Source of the DNA: Mastigias papua
Lineage: Eukaryota; Cnidaria; Scyphozoa; Rhizostomeae; Mastigiidae
Assembly (NCBI GenBank): GCA_964019165.1
Contig: OZ025283.1
Span: 12,594,063 to 12,658,062 of the forward strand
DNA: 64,000 nt
Reading direction: 5' to 3'
A program made the position numbers and the translations under genes. This document shows positions 51,790 to 64,000 of this stretch, piece after piece; position 1 is the first letter of the stretch, and every line of letters starts with the position of its first letter. The notes beneath the pieces are model-generated. The model did not search any database, was not told the origin of the DNA, and worked only from the letters and a program-made list of their open reading frames with translations.

Positions 51790-51864
51790 CGTGACTCCGT
51801 GTGTCTTGAGAACTCGGTAACTAGCTTGCTGAGAGTAAGGCAAACAGTTGGAAGATGTATACAC

Positions 51865-53534
51865 TCATACTGGTCGTTCTTGCATTGCTAGGTGGCGGTT
51901 AGGATTTGAAACAAAACCTGCGAATGCTACTACAAGTCTATTATTTTGCTTCTCGCCCATATCCTCCATTTTATCTTCTTCACAACAATTGTCTGTGGTA
52001 GGAAAATGCTTCAAGACTATGCGCACTCATACAGGCTATGTGCAGCCGCTGACTGATAGGCATAGCGGGCGAATTGGAAAGCGAAGGTAACCAAGGGTGG
52101 GGTGCACAAACCTGGGATGGAATTTTGAGGCGACTAGAGCATTATTGGTGTGTTGGAAAGGGCTAGGATTGGAGACTCGACTTTTGTCCGTCAATTATAC
52201 TGCTTTATTCATGAAAGAACACTGGGCAGGAAGGCTGGGCCACAAGAATGTCTGTACCGTGCTTTACAAAGCATATCTGCCCAAGCATACTATTGATAAA
52301 ATAACTGAGCAAGCTATATTTGATGTTTACTCGCCTGACATTAAATAAGAAAGATCTGCTGATCTGTTGTTACTGGTCAAGCATGTGTATTACTCCATTG
52401 AGTGCATAAGAAGATAAATTATTCATTATTTCCTGAGAATGCGGCCTTGACCTCCTACAAGCATAGAGATTACGAGTTGGTTTGTAAACAGAGCGATGCT
52501 TAGTAACCAAGTTTGCCATAACCATAGACTTAAAGCCGTTATTGCCTCAACCTGTAACAGTGCTGTTTATTGTTACATTTCAACGTCCTTCTAAGGTACC
52601 AGCCTCCTGAGCTGTACTGTCATACTTCTAACATCTTAGGAACAGTGTGACAGTACCCCTTTCTGCAAGGACCAGATAATTCTTGCCAAGGCCATTTGTT
52701 ATTGATTTTTGATGACTTTATACTTTCAAGACTCATCCCCCACCTTCTACGCTTATGTGCAGCATACAGTTTTTAAGATATTGGACTGGTTACTTTTGAG
52801 AATAAAGCAACAAATGCTCATTTTAGTATCAACCTCATTAGCACAAATATGCTAAAAGAATCCTGGTAGTTGAGTGCTTGTGAAAATTATCAACCGAAGC
52901 TGAGGATGTTCTGGGAGCATTTTTATTGTTTGGCAAACGGGACCTCAATGCTCCACTAAAGTGTGTTCACATATAACGAGAGCGTGCAGTGCAGTCAAAA
53001 ACCTTCTGATGGACTACGGACTGGTCCCTTCAACTATGAAGCTGTACAATACCATGTACTCACACAGTGTATGGCTTTCTGGTAGTCTGGTCCATTGTAA
53101 AGTGCTGTAACATTATACAATATCATGCATTCATGCCAGTGGCAACTTTGGGGGGGGCAGAGAATAACAGCCCCTTGTAGTAGATTAGCGGGCTTTTTCG
53201 TGTATAGTTGAACATTCTTAGTAGCTAGCTAGTGGATACTCGTAAAATATATTTTAGAAAAGTCTCAAATATGTCCTTTGCTAAAGATATTCGAGAGTCG
53301 GTCATTGCCGCCACAAAAGATAAATGAAGAAATTCGTCTTGGAAAACTATGGTGGTAGAAGTTGTCATGACGGAGCAATCCACTTCAATGATGAGAATGG
53401 TATGAAATACACTTGTCCAAGATGGAGTCTGAGAACTTATTGGAGTCGCATTCTACAAGATTGCATTAAATAAAAAGCAAGTTTATTGTGAAGCAGGATT
53501 ATTCTAGCACAGATTTGCTGCAAATTGTGGAGCT
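51865..53534. other. Spacer between SIAH and the TGFBRAP1-like gene
   Basis: The two genes diverge, so this stretch should hold both promoters. No further exon, RNA gene or clear repeat was recognised. Short open frames at 51848-52090 and 52097-52348 have no family match. Confidence 0.5.
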
Positions 53535-55590
53535 ATGAGCCTAAAAGCATTTGATATCAGCTCTGTAGTTGACAAAGTTAGTCTTGCAAATGAGAAGAGC
53601 AAGTGCCTGGTATGCAAACCTCTCGTTCATTGCTTTGGCCTAAAATTATGCTATCACATTATGTTGATATCTCCATACGTTAATTCTCCATGTAGGTCTT
53701 TAGATCAGTTTCGTGGTTATTGATGAAAGTTGTGGGGCTTAATTTGGACAGTTGAAGTTGAAAAACTGATTATGGGTGAGATATTTTGTGTTAGACCCAA
53801 AATTATTTCGGACCCTTCTTGTACCCACAGATTGGTTTAAATGCATTTCCTGATCTTTCGTGAAAATGTCTGCAAACTTCATGGCACAATTGTATCAGAA
53901 TCTACGTAAACTCTGCATGTTTAACTGTTCCATAATTGAAAAGTACCAGCGTCTTGTCATCAGAATGTAAGGTATATTTAAGCGATGTTCAGAAGCCAAC
54001 CAACTGTAAAGAGTTTTACAGCGATATCGATTTGATGTTAGCAGTCTTTGAAGAACTGCTAGAATATGACAGCAACCTGGTGTTTTTGGATATTATAATA
54101 GAAACCTTAGAAGTGTTGTGGTTAGACTGGTTGTTATTGACTCTTTTGATTCTGACTGTGTGTATTGTTCTGACTTTAGATCTCCTGTCTGGATAGCTCA
54201 TTGAAGAATCTGTATTTGGGAACATCAGACTGGTTTGCTATCATATTTATTCATACCATTACTTTAGTTGTATGATATCTTATGAAATACAGCAACCCCC
54301 CCCCCCCTCTCTAGAGATATGTACTTCCCTATGAGCCACTGGCATTGGAAAGACTTTGATTTTTGCTTTTTTGATTTTTATTTATCAAATCCTTTAAAGT
54401 TGGTATTTGTGATAGCTTGTGTACAAAAGCTAATTCAAACCAGCTATCTACAAAAATAAAAACCTTAAATAATCAAAATAATTCAAGATGAAACTAAAAT
54501 CTATGGCAATAAATAGTATTTACAAAAAGGCTTTTGACTTTGAATGAAATGAGTGAGCCAATTGTTGAACAATTAATATAAGATTGTTGGTAGTTAGAAT
54601 CATAGCTTCTTATGTGGTTGTGTTCTTTACTTATAGGGTCCCTTTATCATATAAATAAGTTCATTTAGTAATTGTTTTGCTCATAATTAGTTGACATGCA
54701 GTTCTACTACATGATGCTCTATGTCTTGTAGTTTTGTTGTCCATTACATTGTTGAGAAGGAGGTCTTGGCGAATGGCAAGATAAGCTACCAGGCATCATT
54801 GCAAAGACACAGACAGCTTGGCTTGGTATGTTCATTACTGATATCAGTTTAAGTGAGTTCATTGAACAAGTGTTGTCATTTACAGTTAAGCATAGTACCA
54901 GAAAGAATGTTGTATATATGTGTTATGTTATCAATTGGTTTTTAAGTTTCTTTGACCGATTATGGTCACAATGAATTGGCATATTTCAATTTTTAGAAGA
55001 GAGGGATCAATCAAATTTTAACATGTCCTGCTGCATCCAAATTACTTGTGCTCTGTGATGGTATGTTCTTGTTGTTTGTTAAGACACTTTTGATATGATT
55101 CATTAGCTCATAATCTGTTGTTGTACTGTTGACTGAAATCAAGATTACCCACACAACTGACAGTATATATGAAACAGACAACCTGGAGAAAAGGAATGGG
55201 GATAGACCTCTCCACAGTGAATACATATTCTTCCAAGCTATATCATTGATTGTGCTTCAGAGAAGAAGAAATGCTGAGTTACTACAGAAACATTTGTTTA
55301 GAATAATAACATTTTTGTTCAATTCATATATTGAAGTGAATTGCTGAGTAGCTATCCAATAAATATTGACTAGATTCCATTTGCCTTTTTTTGAAAGGAA
55401 AATGTTGCTCACAGTTTACTTTCTTATTCTAGGAAATATTTTCATGTTATCAATGACTGGTCTTGAGGTATGATTGCCATTTTGTTCCACTAATGGAATG
55501 AATTATTTGTTTGAATTATAAAGTGCTATATATAAATAAATAAATAAATAAATAAATATATATATATATTTATATATTTATGTATTTATA

Positions 55591-55675
<85 letters not shown>

Positions 55676-58600
55676 TATAAATAAATGTATGTGTACATGT
55701 TTATTGTTTAAATTGATATTAATTGAATTTCATTCCATAGATGAAAGCTGGTGCCACTCGTGAGATTATGCGTGGGGTATGATTTTCAGTGCTTTTGCCT
55801 CTTAGTACTCTCATAATTGTTTATTAATCACAAACTTGTAATTTGACATTTCTCATCATGTATAGCTAATAACCACTTATGGAGAAGCTTGTTGCGGACA
55901 ATCTTTGATAATGGTTGCTCTTTTTAGGCTACTGTCATGGCTAGAAATAACAGGCCTTGCAATTTCAACCCCTTTTCAGTTGAGGTATAAATTTTATGGC
56001 ATATTTACCGTTTTTTGATATATGTCTTGCAGCAAAGTGTGACCAGGTCAGCGTCTAAAGTAAGTTATTGTAAAATAAGCTGTTATGGCAGGCATATTAA
56101 TTTTCTGCACCATAGTTTTACAAGTAGAATAATTGATAAGAGGATCAATTCATTTACATTTGTATTTAGAGGCTCGTATGATCAAGTTATTGAAACTTTT
56201 GATAATTCGTAATTGTTAGTTGCTATGCCATTTGTTACGTATCAGCTCAAAGTATTTGTTTGTGTTTGTATGCGTGTATTTGTGTGTGTTTATATGTGTA
56301 TGTAGTTTTATGTATGTAGGTTTGTGCGTGTGTTTGTATGTATGTATTTGGTATTGCATGATCAAATAGGCTTCTAAAGTAAATTGAGAAGGAAATAACC
56401 TGTTATCGTAACAGTGTAAGAGGGGTGAAAACAGCATTCGGGCACCGGCGATTTCCGAGAGCTTTCCAGAAGCTGCCGGCATGAAATCCTCAAAACACAT
56501 AGAAAGCCCAGCATTAGAATCATTTCTTATAAGTATTTTTGACTCTTACATGCGACGAGCCTTGAATTTGTATGGGTGGCGAAGGATTGGCGATCCAAAT
56601 GTATACTTTGATGAGTTGGAAGAAAAGACCCTTAGAAATCAACGTAGAGGTTGTTTTGATGGGTCTAAATTCAAAAATGTTCTTCGTCACCCAACCACGG
56701 TAAGTGACAGAGCTTTTAGGTGTTTTGAAAAATTGCCCAACAGGCCAGGATTTCCCTTTTGTAGTGAGTAGCATATCCATTTTATATTCAATTGTTTGTC
56801 AAGTAGAACAATTCAAATGAGGGTTACAGACTAATGTAAATACATTTTCTTAATAACATATTCATTAGCTGCTTCATCATTAGTATCAGCTCTATCTATC
56901 CTTCTCTGTCTATATATGTATTGTACATTAGTCAAGGATAAGGTTATTACGCATAGATGTGTCGGCATTGATGCATGACGGATATATAGTTGATAAATCT
57001 GTATTATTGCAGAGATGGACTATTTGTCCTATAAATATTAATTGAGTGTATATTTGAAATGCTTGTATATCCACCATCCACCAAGCTCTAGAGGGATTTC
57101 TTTTCCGAGGCTGCCTGGGAATTACCTGGTCATAAAGGAGGCTGGAGATTGCTTGATGTTTTATGTTTCCTGATATCCCCGATGATGTATGTTGTCAGCT
57201 GGACTCGAAGCCACACTCTTAGATCATACCTAGACCACCAATAAGTTACAACGATTGTACTTGTTGTTCTTAATCGTTGAGAAGATATGTGAATGAAACT
57301 GAACGAAGATTAGATTCTTATAATATTGAAGATTTTAAGGTGTCGTAATGTAGGAACTATTGATATCGGTATATATGTTTCAGGTTTGTGTTGGCACGAA
57401 GAGGAAAGCAATACAAATATGGTCAGTTGATCATGAGAAGATCACCGTGTTAAAAGAGATAAGCGTAAATGAAGTACCTAACCTATTGGTGAGTTGGTGT
57501 GCAAGTCACCAATGTCAGCTATATTATTTATCATTTATCTTATTCAAATAATTGCCTCACAGCAAGCGTACGTAGTAAATATAGGCCACGTGACTCGTTA
57601 GTGTTTTAGTCTCATTTGGTATTCTAAGAAGTGTGCCACCTCAAACTTGTTTCTCATTTAGGCCTCTGTTCTTTGATGCTACCACGGTAGGAACTTGAGA
57701 ATAGTGTATCTGACGTTGAAATTTTCTGTCCAGATTTACTGACTGGAGGATTTACAGTCTAATAATCCTGTCAACGTTTGATTTTTGCAATGTAGTCTAT
57801 ATTGCAGCAAATAATTTTCACTCAACTGCAAATTGATAATTTGATCTAATTTGGTTTTTGTTTTTCAATTCTCTGTAGGCCCTAGATGGACAGACAATTT
57901 GCACTACACTTGGAAATCAATATTTTCTTGTCAATTATTCCTCAGGAAGGGTGAGAAAGCATGCATCAATTTTCTATGATATGTGTACTTGCTCCTTCTA
58001 CAAAAATACTCGCTCTTCTGTGTGTTGCTTCAATGAGTTTCTTGAATACAGGTAATTAAATGATAGAGGCTGAAACTTTGATTTTAAATTTCAAGTGGCT
58101 CTAGTTTTCTTCAAAAGTACCCATATGAATGGGAAATGCAGAATTATCTCTTATAGCTAAATCTTCCCTTCTAGATCCAAGAATTGTTTATGTTTGAGGC
58201 CCACAATACAAAACCAATCATAAAAGTAGTTGGAAAGGTATCAACAATTTCTTGTTTTAATCTCCTCTATCTCTTTCTTATTCTTATCCACTTTCATATC
58301 TTTTTTGCCTTCTCCCTTTACTTTTCCTCTACCTCTGTTTTCCTGGGTGCAATTTATTTCTTTTATCTCTTCTTTTTGGTTTATCATCGTATTCATCATA
58401 TCCTATCCCCTCCTCCCATGTCATTACAGTTTTAAACTCATTATGTCTTTCTCTTCTCTTTGCTTCTTCTTCATATATTTCTTATTCCTTTAACTTCCTT
58501 TTGACCCTTCCGATTCTCCTTTTTCCTTCTTAATTTTAAATGCAAAACCTTATCCCTTTGTACTCCAGTCTAATCCTAGTTAGGAGAAAGAAAATACAGA

Positions 58601-59967
58601 AACGTCCCTTTTCAAGTTCAATGCAGCTTATCCATCTTTTTTCAATTATGCAGGAAGAATTCCTCCTCAGTGGACCTACGAACACAATGGGCATGATAGT
58701 GACTGCAGATGGCTTATCTCAACATCAACCGTTGAACTGGGCGGACGGTTTGACGGCAATTGCGCATGCGTATCCTTACGCGTTGGTTCTTGGAAACAGT
58801 ACAATCACAGTCCACAGGTAGAACAAGCTAAGTCTCCGTTTACACTGTATCAGATCACTTTTTGGTCCGCTAGAAGTACCGTTCCAAGCGGTTGTATATG
58901 CTCTGTACCGGCACGGCAGTGCTCCGCTTTCGTAGCTGATGCAAAAGTTTTAGCGGTTAGCCAAACAAACCTTGTAGCGGATCACTTGCATGTGGGTATA
59001 CGGGAAGCTTTTCCTATACAACTTCTGTAGCAGATCAAAAAGTGATTCATTACACCGTAAATGAGTCTAATCCTCTTGAATATGAATAGCGCTAGCTCCA
59101 TTTTAGCAGTTTGCTCAATGACTGAAAAGTCGGCCGTATTCCGTGCTTCCATGAGAGGTCCGGATCACCCTTGATTAAGAAAATAGTCTGTTTTCCTTAT
59201 ATACTTATCAATAAATTCGATATCCAGTTATTCGGTTTTTACTATGCACAATTAATATTTACAATTGTTTGGTAAAGAACTCGTTTGACTAAACGGAAGC
59301 TTACTGAGGGGCTGATCAACTTGGGGGGCTAATTGGAGTTTCAAAATTGCATTGATTTCCATTCCCCACCACCTATGAACTTCAGTGGTGTATGTTTTTC
59401 TTTCGACAATACCTGCTGTCAAAAACTATTTACGTAGACCTAGAACTAGTCACCAGACCCCACGTACTGAGTCAGTTAATAGTTTCCGCTTATCTCGTCG
59501 TTGTAGTAGTTAGTTAGTCAATTTCATTCGTAACGATAGGACGTTAGTTTGTATGCAGTGTTATTACGTTATGTATATATTTGAGGCATGATAACTCGTT
59601 TTCCTGTGTACGGCCTACACACCTGCTGCATTTGGAGCATCTTAGATGTATTTAGTAATGAGCCACAAGTGTTTGGAAATTGCAAAACGCTGACAAATGC
59701 CTACTATGTATAATGCTTTCCAAGAATAATCTATGGCCTTCTATCGTGTTTCGCAGTGTTAGGCCGAGTTTTCATGTTTTCACAAGGATAGCAAAAGGCC
59801 TTTGGGCTTGAGCAATCCTTGTCACTATTACGTTCATTGCGTCCATTTGTAGATCAGGCCTTGTATTATCATTGACGTATTTGCCCCAATGATCTTTGCG
59901 TCACTAGTTTTGTATATTGTTTCGTAGCATGCTTGACCAACGACAGAAACAAGCAATAGCTTTCCAG
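53535..59967 (+). CDS. TGFBRAP1: TGFBRAP1/VPS3-like protein, N-terminal CNH part
   Basis: Exons joined in phase: 54732-54825, 54997-55060, 55433-55467, 55741-55776, 55928-55984, 57384-57488, 57879-57950, 58175-58237, 58654-58817, 59928-59967. They read through the CNH domain: FVVHYIVEKEVLANGK, ILTCPAASKLLVLCD, NFNPFSVE, VCVGTKRKAIQIWSV, YFLVNYSSGR, EEFLLSGPTNTMGM, SMLDQRQKQAIAFQ. A likely first exon is 53535-53609 (MSLKAFDISSVVDK), but the exon joining it to 54732 was not found. TGFBRAP1/VPS3 is a subunit of the CORVET tether on early endosomes and binds Rab5. The clathrin-repeat half is not seen before the retrotransposon at 61411; it may lie to the right or be lost. Confidence 0.85.
55535..55690. 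repeat. (TAAA)n/(TA)n microsatellite in an intron
   Basis: A TAAA run followed by TATATTTA variants and about 75 bp of TA lies between exons at 55467 and 55741 of the TGFBRAP1-like gene. Confidence 0.95.
58831..59066. mobile_element. MITE-like element in a TGFBRAP1-like intron
   Basis: The left AGTCTCCGTTTACACTG and the right end (complement ACTCATTTACGGTGTA) are imperfect inverted repeats of about 45 bp sharing ATCACTTTTTG. It starts 14 bp after an exon's splice donor. No coding capacity. Confidence 0.75.
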
Positions 59968-61410
59968 GTGACCAAATCTATTCAATAGTATTAATTTAAT
60001 ACCCACTGGTAACTCCTTTTACATCTGCCTACCCTATTTCAGAGTGTGTATGTCAACAGCAACTACGAAACCAACAATACTTTGCCCTCGTCACCCGACA
60101 AGTACTAAATGATAGTAGGCGTGGCAGGGCAAACCGCAGATCGAGGGGCAAATCACTCGGGGAAAAGTGTACGAGATTTTCAAGATTTTCAGATTTTTCA
60201 AAGATTTTTAAGATTTTTTTGTATTTCACGAAGATTTTTAAGATTTTTTTGTATTTCACGAAGATTTTAAAGATTTTTTTGGATTTCACAAGATTTTCAA
60301 GATTTTAAAGATTTTTTGGGATTTTTGGAGTATTTTATAGATTTTTCCATTTTTGAAGATTTTTGAGATTTTTGCAAGATTTTTGAGAGTTTTAAGATTT
60401 TTTGAAGATTTTTTTAAAGACTTCTATGTTCCATAAAGTACATTTCAACTCATGTAAAGGTTCTTTATCATATATTTTGTTGCAAGATGTAGTAAAGTAG
60501 CTAGTCTAATAACTAAAAACCTAAACAACAGCTGGTGTAGAGATGTAGAGCTCAGTTACCGATACAATAGGAACGTTTCTTATGTCTCGACTAAGTACCG
60601 TCAATGAACAGACAGAGCAGCATCGGCTACATTGCTAGGGTACAGTAGGGTGATTTTTCAATAGGGTTAAACGCAACTGTGTGCATACTCAATGACTCAA
60701 AGAAAACCTTCCTTTGATAAAAAGTAGCCATATTTATCCCAGTTGCACAAGACACCAATATTCCCTATGCCGCCTTTCGTCAGGTCAATAAAGTTCCTAT
60801 TGTATTGGAGTTCCCACATATTTCCTTTCAAGTATGAAAACAAAGATACTCTTCTCAGAAGAAACCTTTTATCATCGTCAATTCGTTTGAAGCCACACAG
60901 GTCATCGGCTCTAACAGTGCAGTGTTACTTGCACTCACAGGTGTTGTGGAAGGGAGCCGGCTCGGGAGGCTAGCCCCTTTTGATACAATGAAGAGAGTTT
61001 TGGGAGGCTCAGCCCCCTTTCAGTTATCTTAAACTAGTTTGGTGAACTTCTGGCTTGGTAGTACGAACCAACCCTGTACTACGGTTTTATGAATATTTTG
61101 CCTAAATTATGCGTACTTTTTGTAAAACTTTGTATGCATTCAAATTTGAACAGCCTACAGACGCCATGGGTGTGGTCATGGGTGTGGTCCAAAGAATTGC
61201 CTGCAGCTTAACCCCCATTGTTAACTCTTTAGAATGGCACGACTGTTTTCACTGACACGGTTGGGATCATAGATACCATAAATCCTTGATTTGGCCCCTC
61301 CCCTCAGAATAGCTACCCTTCAATAAGCCCCCATGCTAGAACTTCCAATTAGTTATAAGCCCCACCCTAGATCATAATGAAGTCTTTGACAAAAACCAAT
61401 TCTTACATTT
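59968..61410. other. Non-coding stretch after the last recognised TGFBRAP1-like exon
   Basis: No exon could be recognised. It holds the AGATTTTT array at 60172-60425. The rest looks like intron or intergenic DNA. Confidence 0.45.
60172..60425 (+). repeat. AGATTTTT-type minisatellite
   Basis: Repeats of AAGATTTTT and variants are present, with a repeated TTTGTATTTCACG insert, over about 250 bp. Confidence 0.9.
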
Positions 61411-63776
61411 AATAATAATAATAATAATAACAATATATTCTTTATACAGGGTTATTCAATCAGCTACAATATCTTAGCTGCTATCAATAGAAGCCCTGTT
61501 TTTAAAAGGAGATAAAAAATGTCAAATCTTAAAGTTTACAATTAAATAGTTACTATGACACTGAGTGATAAAAATATTTTACATATACCACTTAAAAAGT
61601 TAATCAATCCATAAAATGTTCTTTGAGTCCTTGCTTGAAAGGAAGGTAAAATCTCTCAGTCTTTAAATGCGTTGGCAATGCATTATAAATCTTTACTCCA
61701 CTGAAATAAAATCCTCCTTTCGTGCTCTCAGTTTTCACTTTTGGAATTTTTAAGTTTCGTCCATTGACTCTTGTAGCTTGTTGGTGGTCAACCTTCTCAA
61801 AATGGTCATGAAATACATCAGGAGCAGTTTTGTTCAAACATCTGAACACGAAATCAGCACACTGAATATTCTGCATATTGGCGAACGAGCGAAACATGCG
61901 ATCTTTTTGTTGATAGCGTGCTCCAAATATGATCTTGGCCGCCCTTTTTTCTAACTGTTCAAATTTCTTTCTATTTGTCTCCGACATAGATAAGAACGCT
62001 GTACTACAGTATGTCGTGACGGACTGTACCATTGCTTTATACAGGTCGAGGGCTGCATGTATAGTAAGTATGGGTCGAATGCGTCTCAGTAGTCCTAGTC
62101 TACTCGATGTTTTTTTGCAAACTTTATGAACATGCTCGGTCAGTGACAGCGATGGATCCAGATGGACACCCAAGTATTTATACTTATCAGTATTGCTTAT
62201 GGGTTTAGAGTTAATTTCTATGTTCATTTCATTTTCTATCTTTTTCCTTCTTGCTGCTGTGCCAAACATCATGAATTCAGTTTTTCCCCGATTTGAGTTC
62301 AGAATGAGACCGTTATTGCAAAGCCAAGTATGCAAGAGATTGGCATCGTGATTTATTGCCTTATTTATCTCAGCCTCTGTCTTGTCCGAAAACAAGAGAA
62401 CAGTATCATCAGCATACATAATAGTTTTACAGTATTCGATATGTAAGTGGACGTCGTTGATGTGAATTAGAAACAGCAAAGGACCCAGTATTGAACCTTG
62501 GGGGACTCCATATGTAATATTTTCTTCTTGTGATAGTTCTCCTTCGAAACAGGCAAGTTGTGATCTTTGTGTAAGGTAATTTTGAATCTATCTTTGCTCT
62601 GCATGCCCGATACCATAAAGAGGAAGCTTTGAAATAAAAGTGGAGTGGTCCACTGTATCGAAAGCTTTTCTTAGATCTATAAACAGGGCACCAGTAAGTT
62701 GACCCCTGTCCATGTTTTTTCTCACAATATCAGTAAAGTAGACAACAGCCGAAGATGTTGAACGGTTTCTTCTAAATCCGAATTGTTGAGATGACAGAAA
62801 CTTGTTATTTTCTAGGTACTCATAAAGCTCATTGTGAACAACCCTTTCCAGAATTTTTGAAAAGACGGGCAGTACTGAGATTGGTCTGTAGTTGTCGAAT
62901 TCCTTCGCATTTCCACTCTTAAAGATTGGAACGCATCGCGCTACCTTCCATTCCCGAGGGATGGTTGATGTTGCCAAAGAGAGATTTATGATGTGGAGGA
63001 GAGGATTGATAATTACTTTTGCTGCATCCTTCACGGTTCCTGGAGGAATGTTATCTATTCCAGGAGACTTTGATCTTTTCAAAGACATAAGCACTTTAAA
63101 AACTTCGCTTTTCGTAGCTGGTTTGAAACGAAACCTCTTATTTTGGGGATTTACTTGATGTCTGATGCCGTTAACATCTTGAGGGGCACAGGGTGGCAAA
63201 GCTGCTCGAAGTTTTGCAGCTACACTTGCAAAGAATTTGTTGAGGCTATTTGCGATTTCCTTTTTATCTTTTGTCACAATTGAATTTATATTGAATGAAC
63301 TACACCTTTGTTGGCATGATTTGTTGTCAGGTAGGCATTTCTTTATTGCTTTCCAAAATCCCTTAGGATTAGATTTGTTTTCTTGAATCAGTGTCTTGTG
63401 ATATTTGGCCTTTTTTCGCCTGATCATAGATGTGACGGTATTTCGTTTCCTTTTGTATGTTGACCAATGGTGTTCACTTCCAGTCTGTTTAGCTTTGCGA
63501 TGATGGTATTCCCTTTCATGAATTGCCCTTTTGATTTCATTGTCCAGCCAAGGAAGATCTCGTCCCTTGACACTTCTCTCAACGAGAGGGGCATGCCGAT
63601 TTAAAACGTTCAGAAAACAGTCTTTGAATAACTTCCAGCATCCGTTTACGTCCCGTTGTGCTAATACACCATCCCATGAGACTGCTTTGAGGTCGTTCTG
63701 AAAGGTCTCATAACAGTATTTGCGAAAATTTCTAGTAGTATTTTGGTGATGAATGACGTCATCAACTGTAATCTAC
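61411..63776 (-). mobile_element. Non-LTR retrotransposon (CR1/Jockey-like LINE), 5'-truncated
   Basis: A reverse-transcriptase frame on the minus strand ends with an untranslated tail and a run of TTA triplets (61411-61430), a typical 3' end for this class. Coding sequence begins about 63772 without an endonuclease domain, so the 5' part is missing. Clade is a best guess. Confidence 0.85.
61604..63772 (-). pseudogene. LINE reverse transcriptase with one nonsense codon
   Basis: A single frame runs from 63772 to 61604. It has the usual region before RT (KGRDLPWLDNEIKRAI), then SKSPGIDNIPPGTVK, FDNYRPISVLPVFSKILE, GALFIDLRKAFDTVDH, VPQGSILGPLLF and the catalytic YADD, followed by the thumb (KYKYLGVHLDPSL). 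It is broken by one TAG at 62588-62590, just after GIGHAEQR; the frame is unchanged on both sides. No endonuclease domain is present. It could have been disabled after insertion. Confidence 0.9.
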
Positions 63777-64000
63777 ACCCACTGTGTGTTAGAACTAATT
63801 ATGTAAGTGAAGAGTAACCAAACTAAGTTTCAAGTGAACAGAAACCAAGTTCATCAAGTTACAGTCAGTTTTCTATTGCTTAGTATCATTCATAGTTACA
63901 AATGAAAAGAGAATCATATCAAAGATTGTAGAGTTTATTTGGAGAGATTTGGAGAAAATCTTGCAATGCATTCGGCAAGAGGAAACCCCTCCTCTTTGTT
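63777..64000. other. Right edge
   Basis: No gene or repeat was recognised in the last 224 bases; this is the flank upstream of the truncated LINE. Confidence 0.4.

Noticed and set aside
56481..56771. 96-codon open frame in a TGFBRAP1-like intron
   Set aside because: Flanking exons join in phase without it and it matches no family I know.

Overview
The window is nuclear DNA of an invertebrate metazoan. Four animal-type genes with ordinary GT-AG introns can be read: a Phafin-like PH-FYVE gene, an L-gulonolactone oxidase, an intronless SIAH ubiquitin ligase and the first part of a TGFBRAP1-like CNH gene. The species cannot be named from the sequence; a sponge or cnidarian would fit, but that is inference.

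Positions 549-27952 are a nested pair of transposons. The outer one is a Ty3/gypsy retrotransposon with 168-bp LTRs (553-27948, ACAA target duplication). Its 5' LTR is split after base 131 by a 22,211-bp Polinton/Maverick, adintovirus-like element (684-22894). That element has two terminal inverted repeats of equal length (1,671 bp) and an 8-bp duplication TGCCATTA. Removing the element and one TGCCATTA copy restores an LTR matching the 3' LTR, so both insertions look recent.

The Polinton carries a nearly complete virus-like gene set, AT-rich and tightly packed. From left to right on the + strand: a 27-residue ankyrin-like repeat protein; a packaging ATPase; a small zinc ribbon; a zinc ribbon-phospholipase A2-integrase fusion; a protein-primed DNA polymerase B; a two-frame virion-type protein; a penton-like capsid protein; a small virion-type protein; a hexon-like major capsid protein; a pVI-like membrane-active protein; an adenain-type protease; a lectin-like attachment protein; a 30-residue membrane peptide; a 740-residue adenovirus-fibre-like protein; and an unknown 147-residue protein. 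On the - strand at the right end are a VLTF3-like zinc protein and two long ankyrin-like repeat proteins. Nearly every start codon directly follows a TATATAATATAAG-like box. The two ORFs without the box (second half of the two-frame protein, and the protease) both lie in the -1 frame of the gene before them, and both overlaps hold a correctly phased slippery heptamer. The element therefore appears to use -1 frameshifting, although the first case could be a plain deletion.

The rest (27953-64000) is host. The Phafin-like gene (28263-32706, +) and the GULO gene (33861-44841, -, 13 exons, 451 codons) converge. A 6-kb stretch follows with (TA)n arrays, short duplications and a MITE. SIAH (50908-51789, -) and the TGFBRAP1-like gene (53535 onward, +) diverge. 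The right edge carries a decayed non-LTR retrotransposon (61411-63776, -). Several MITE-like inverted-repeat elements lie in introns and intergenic DNA.
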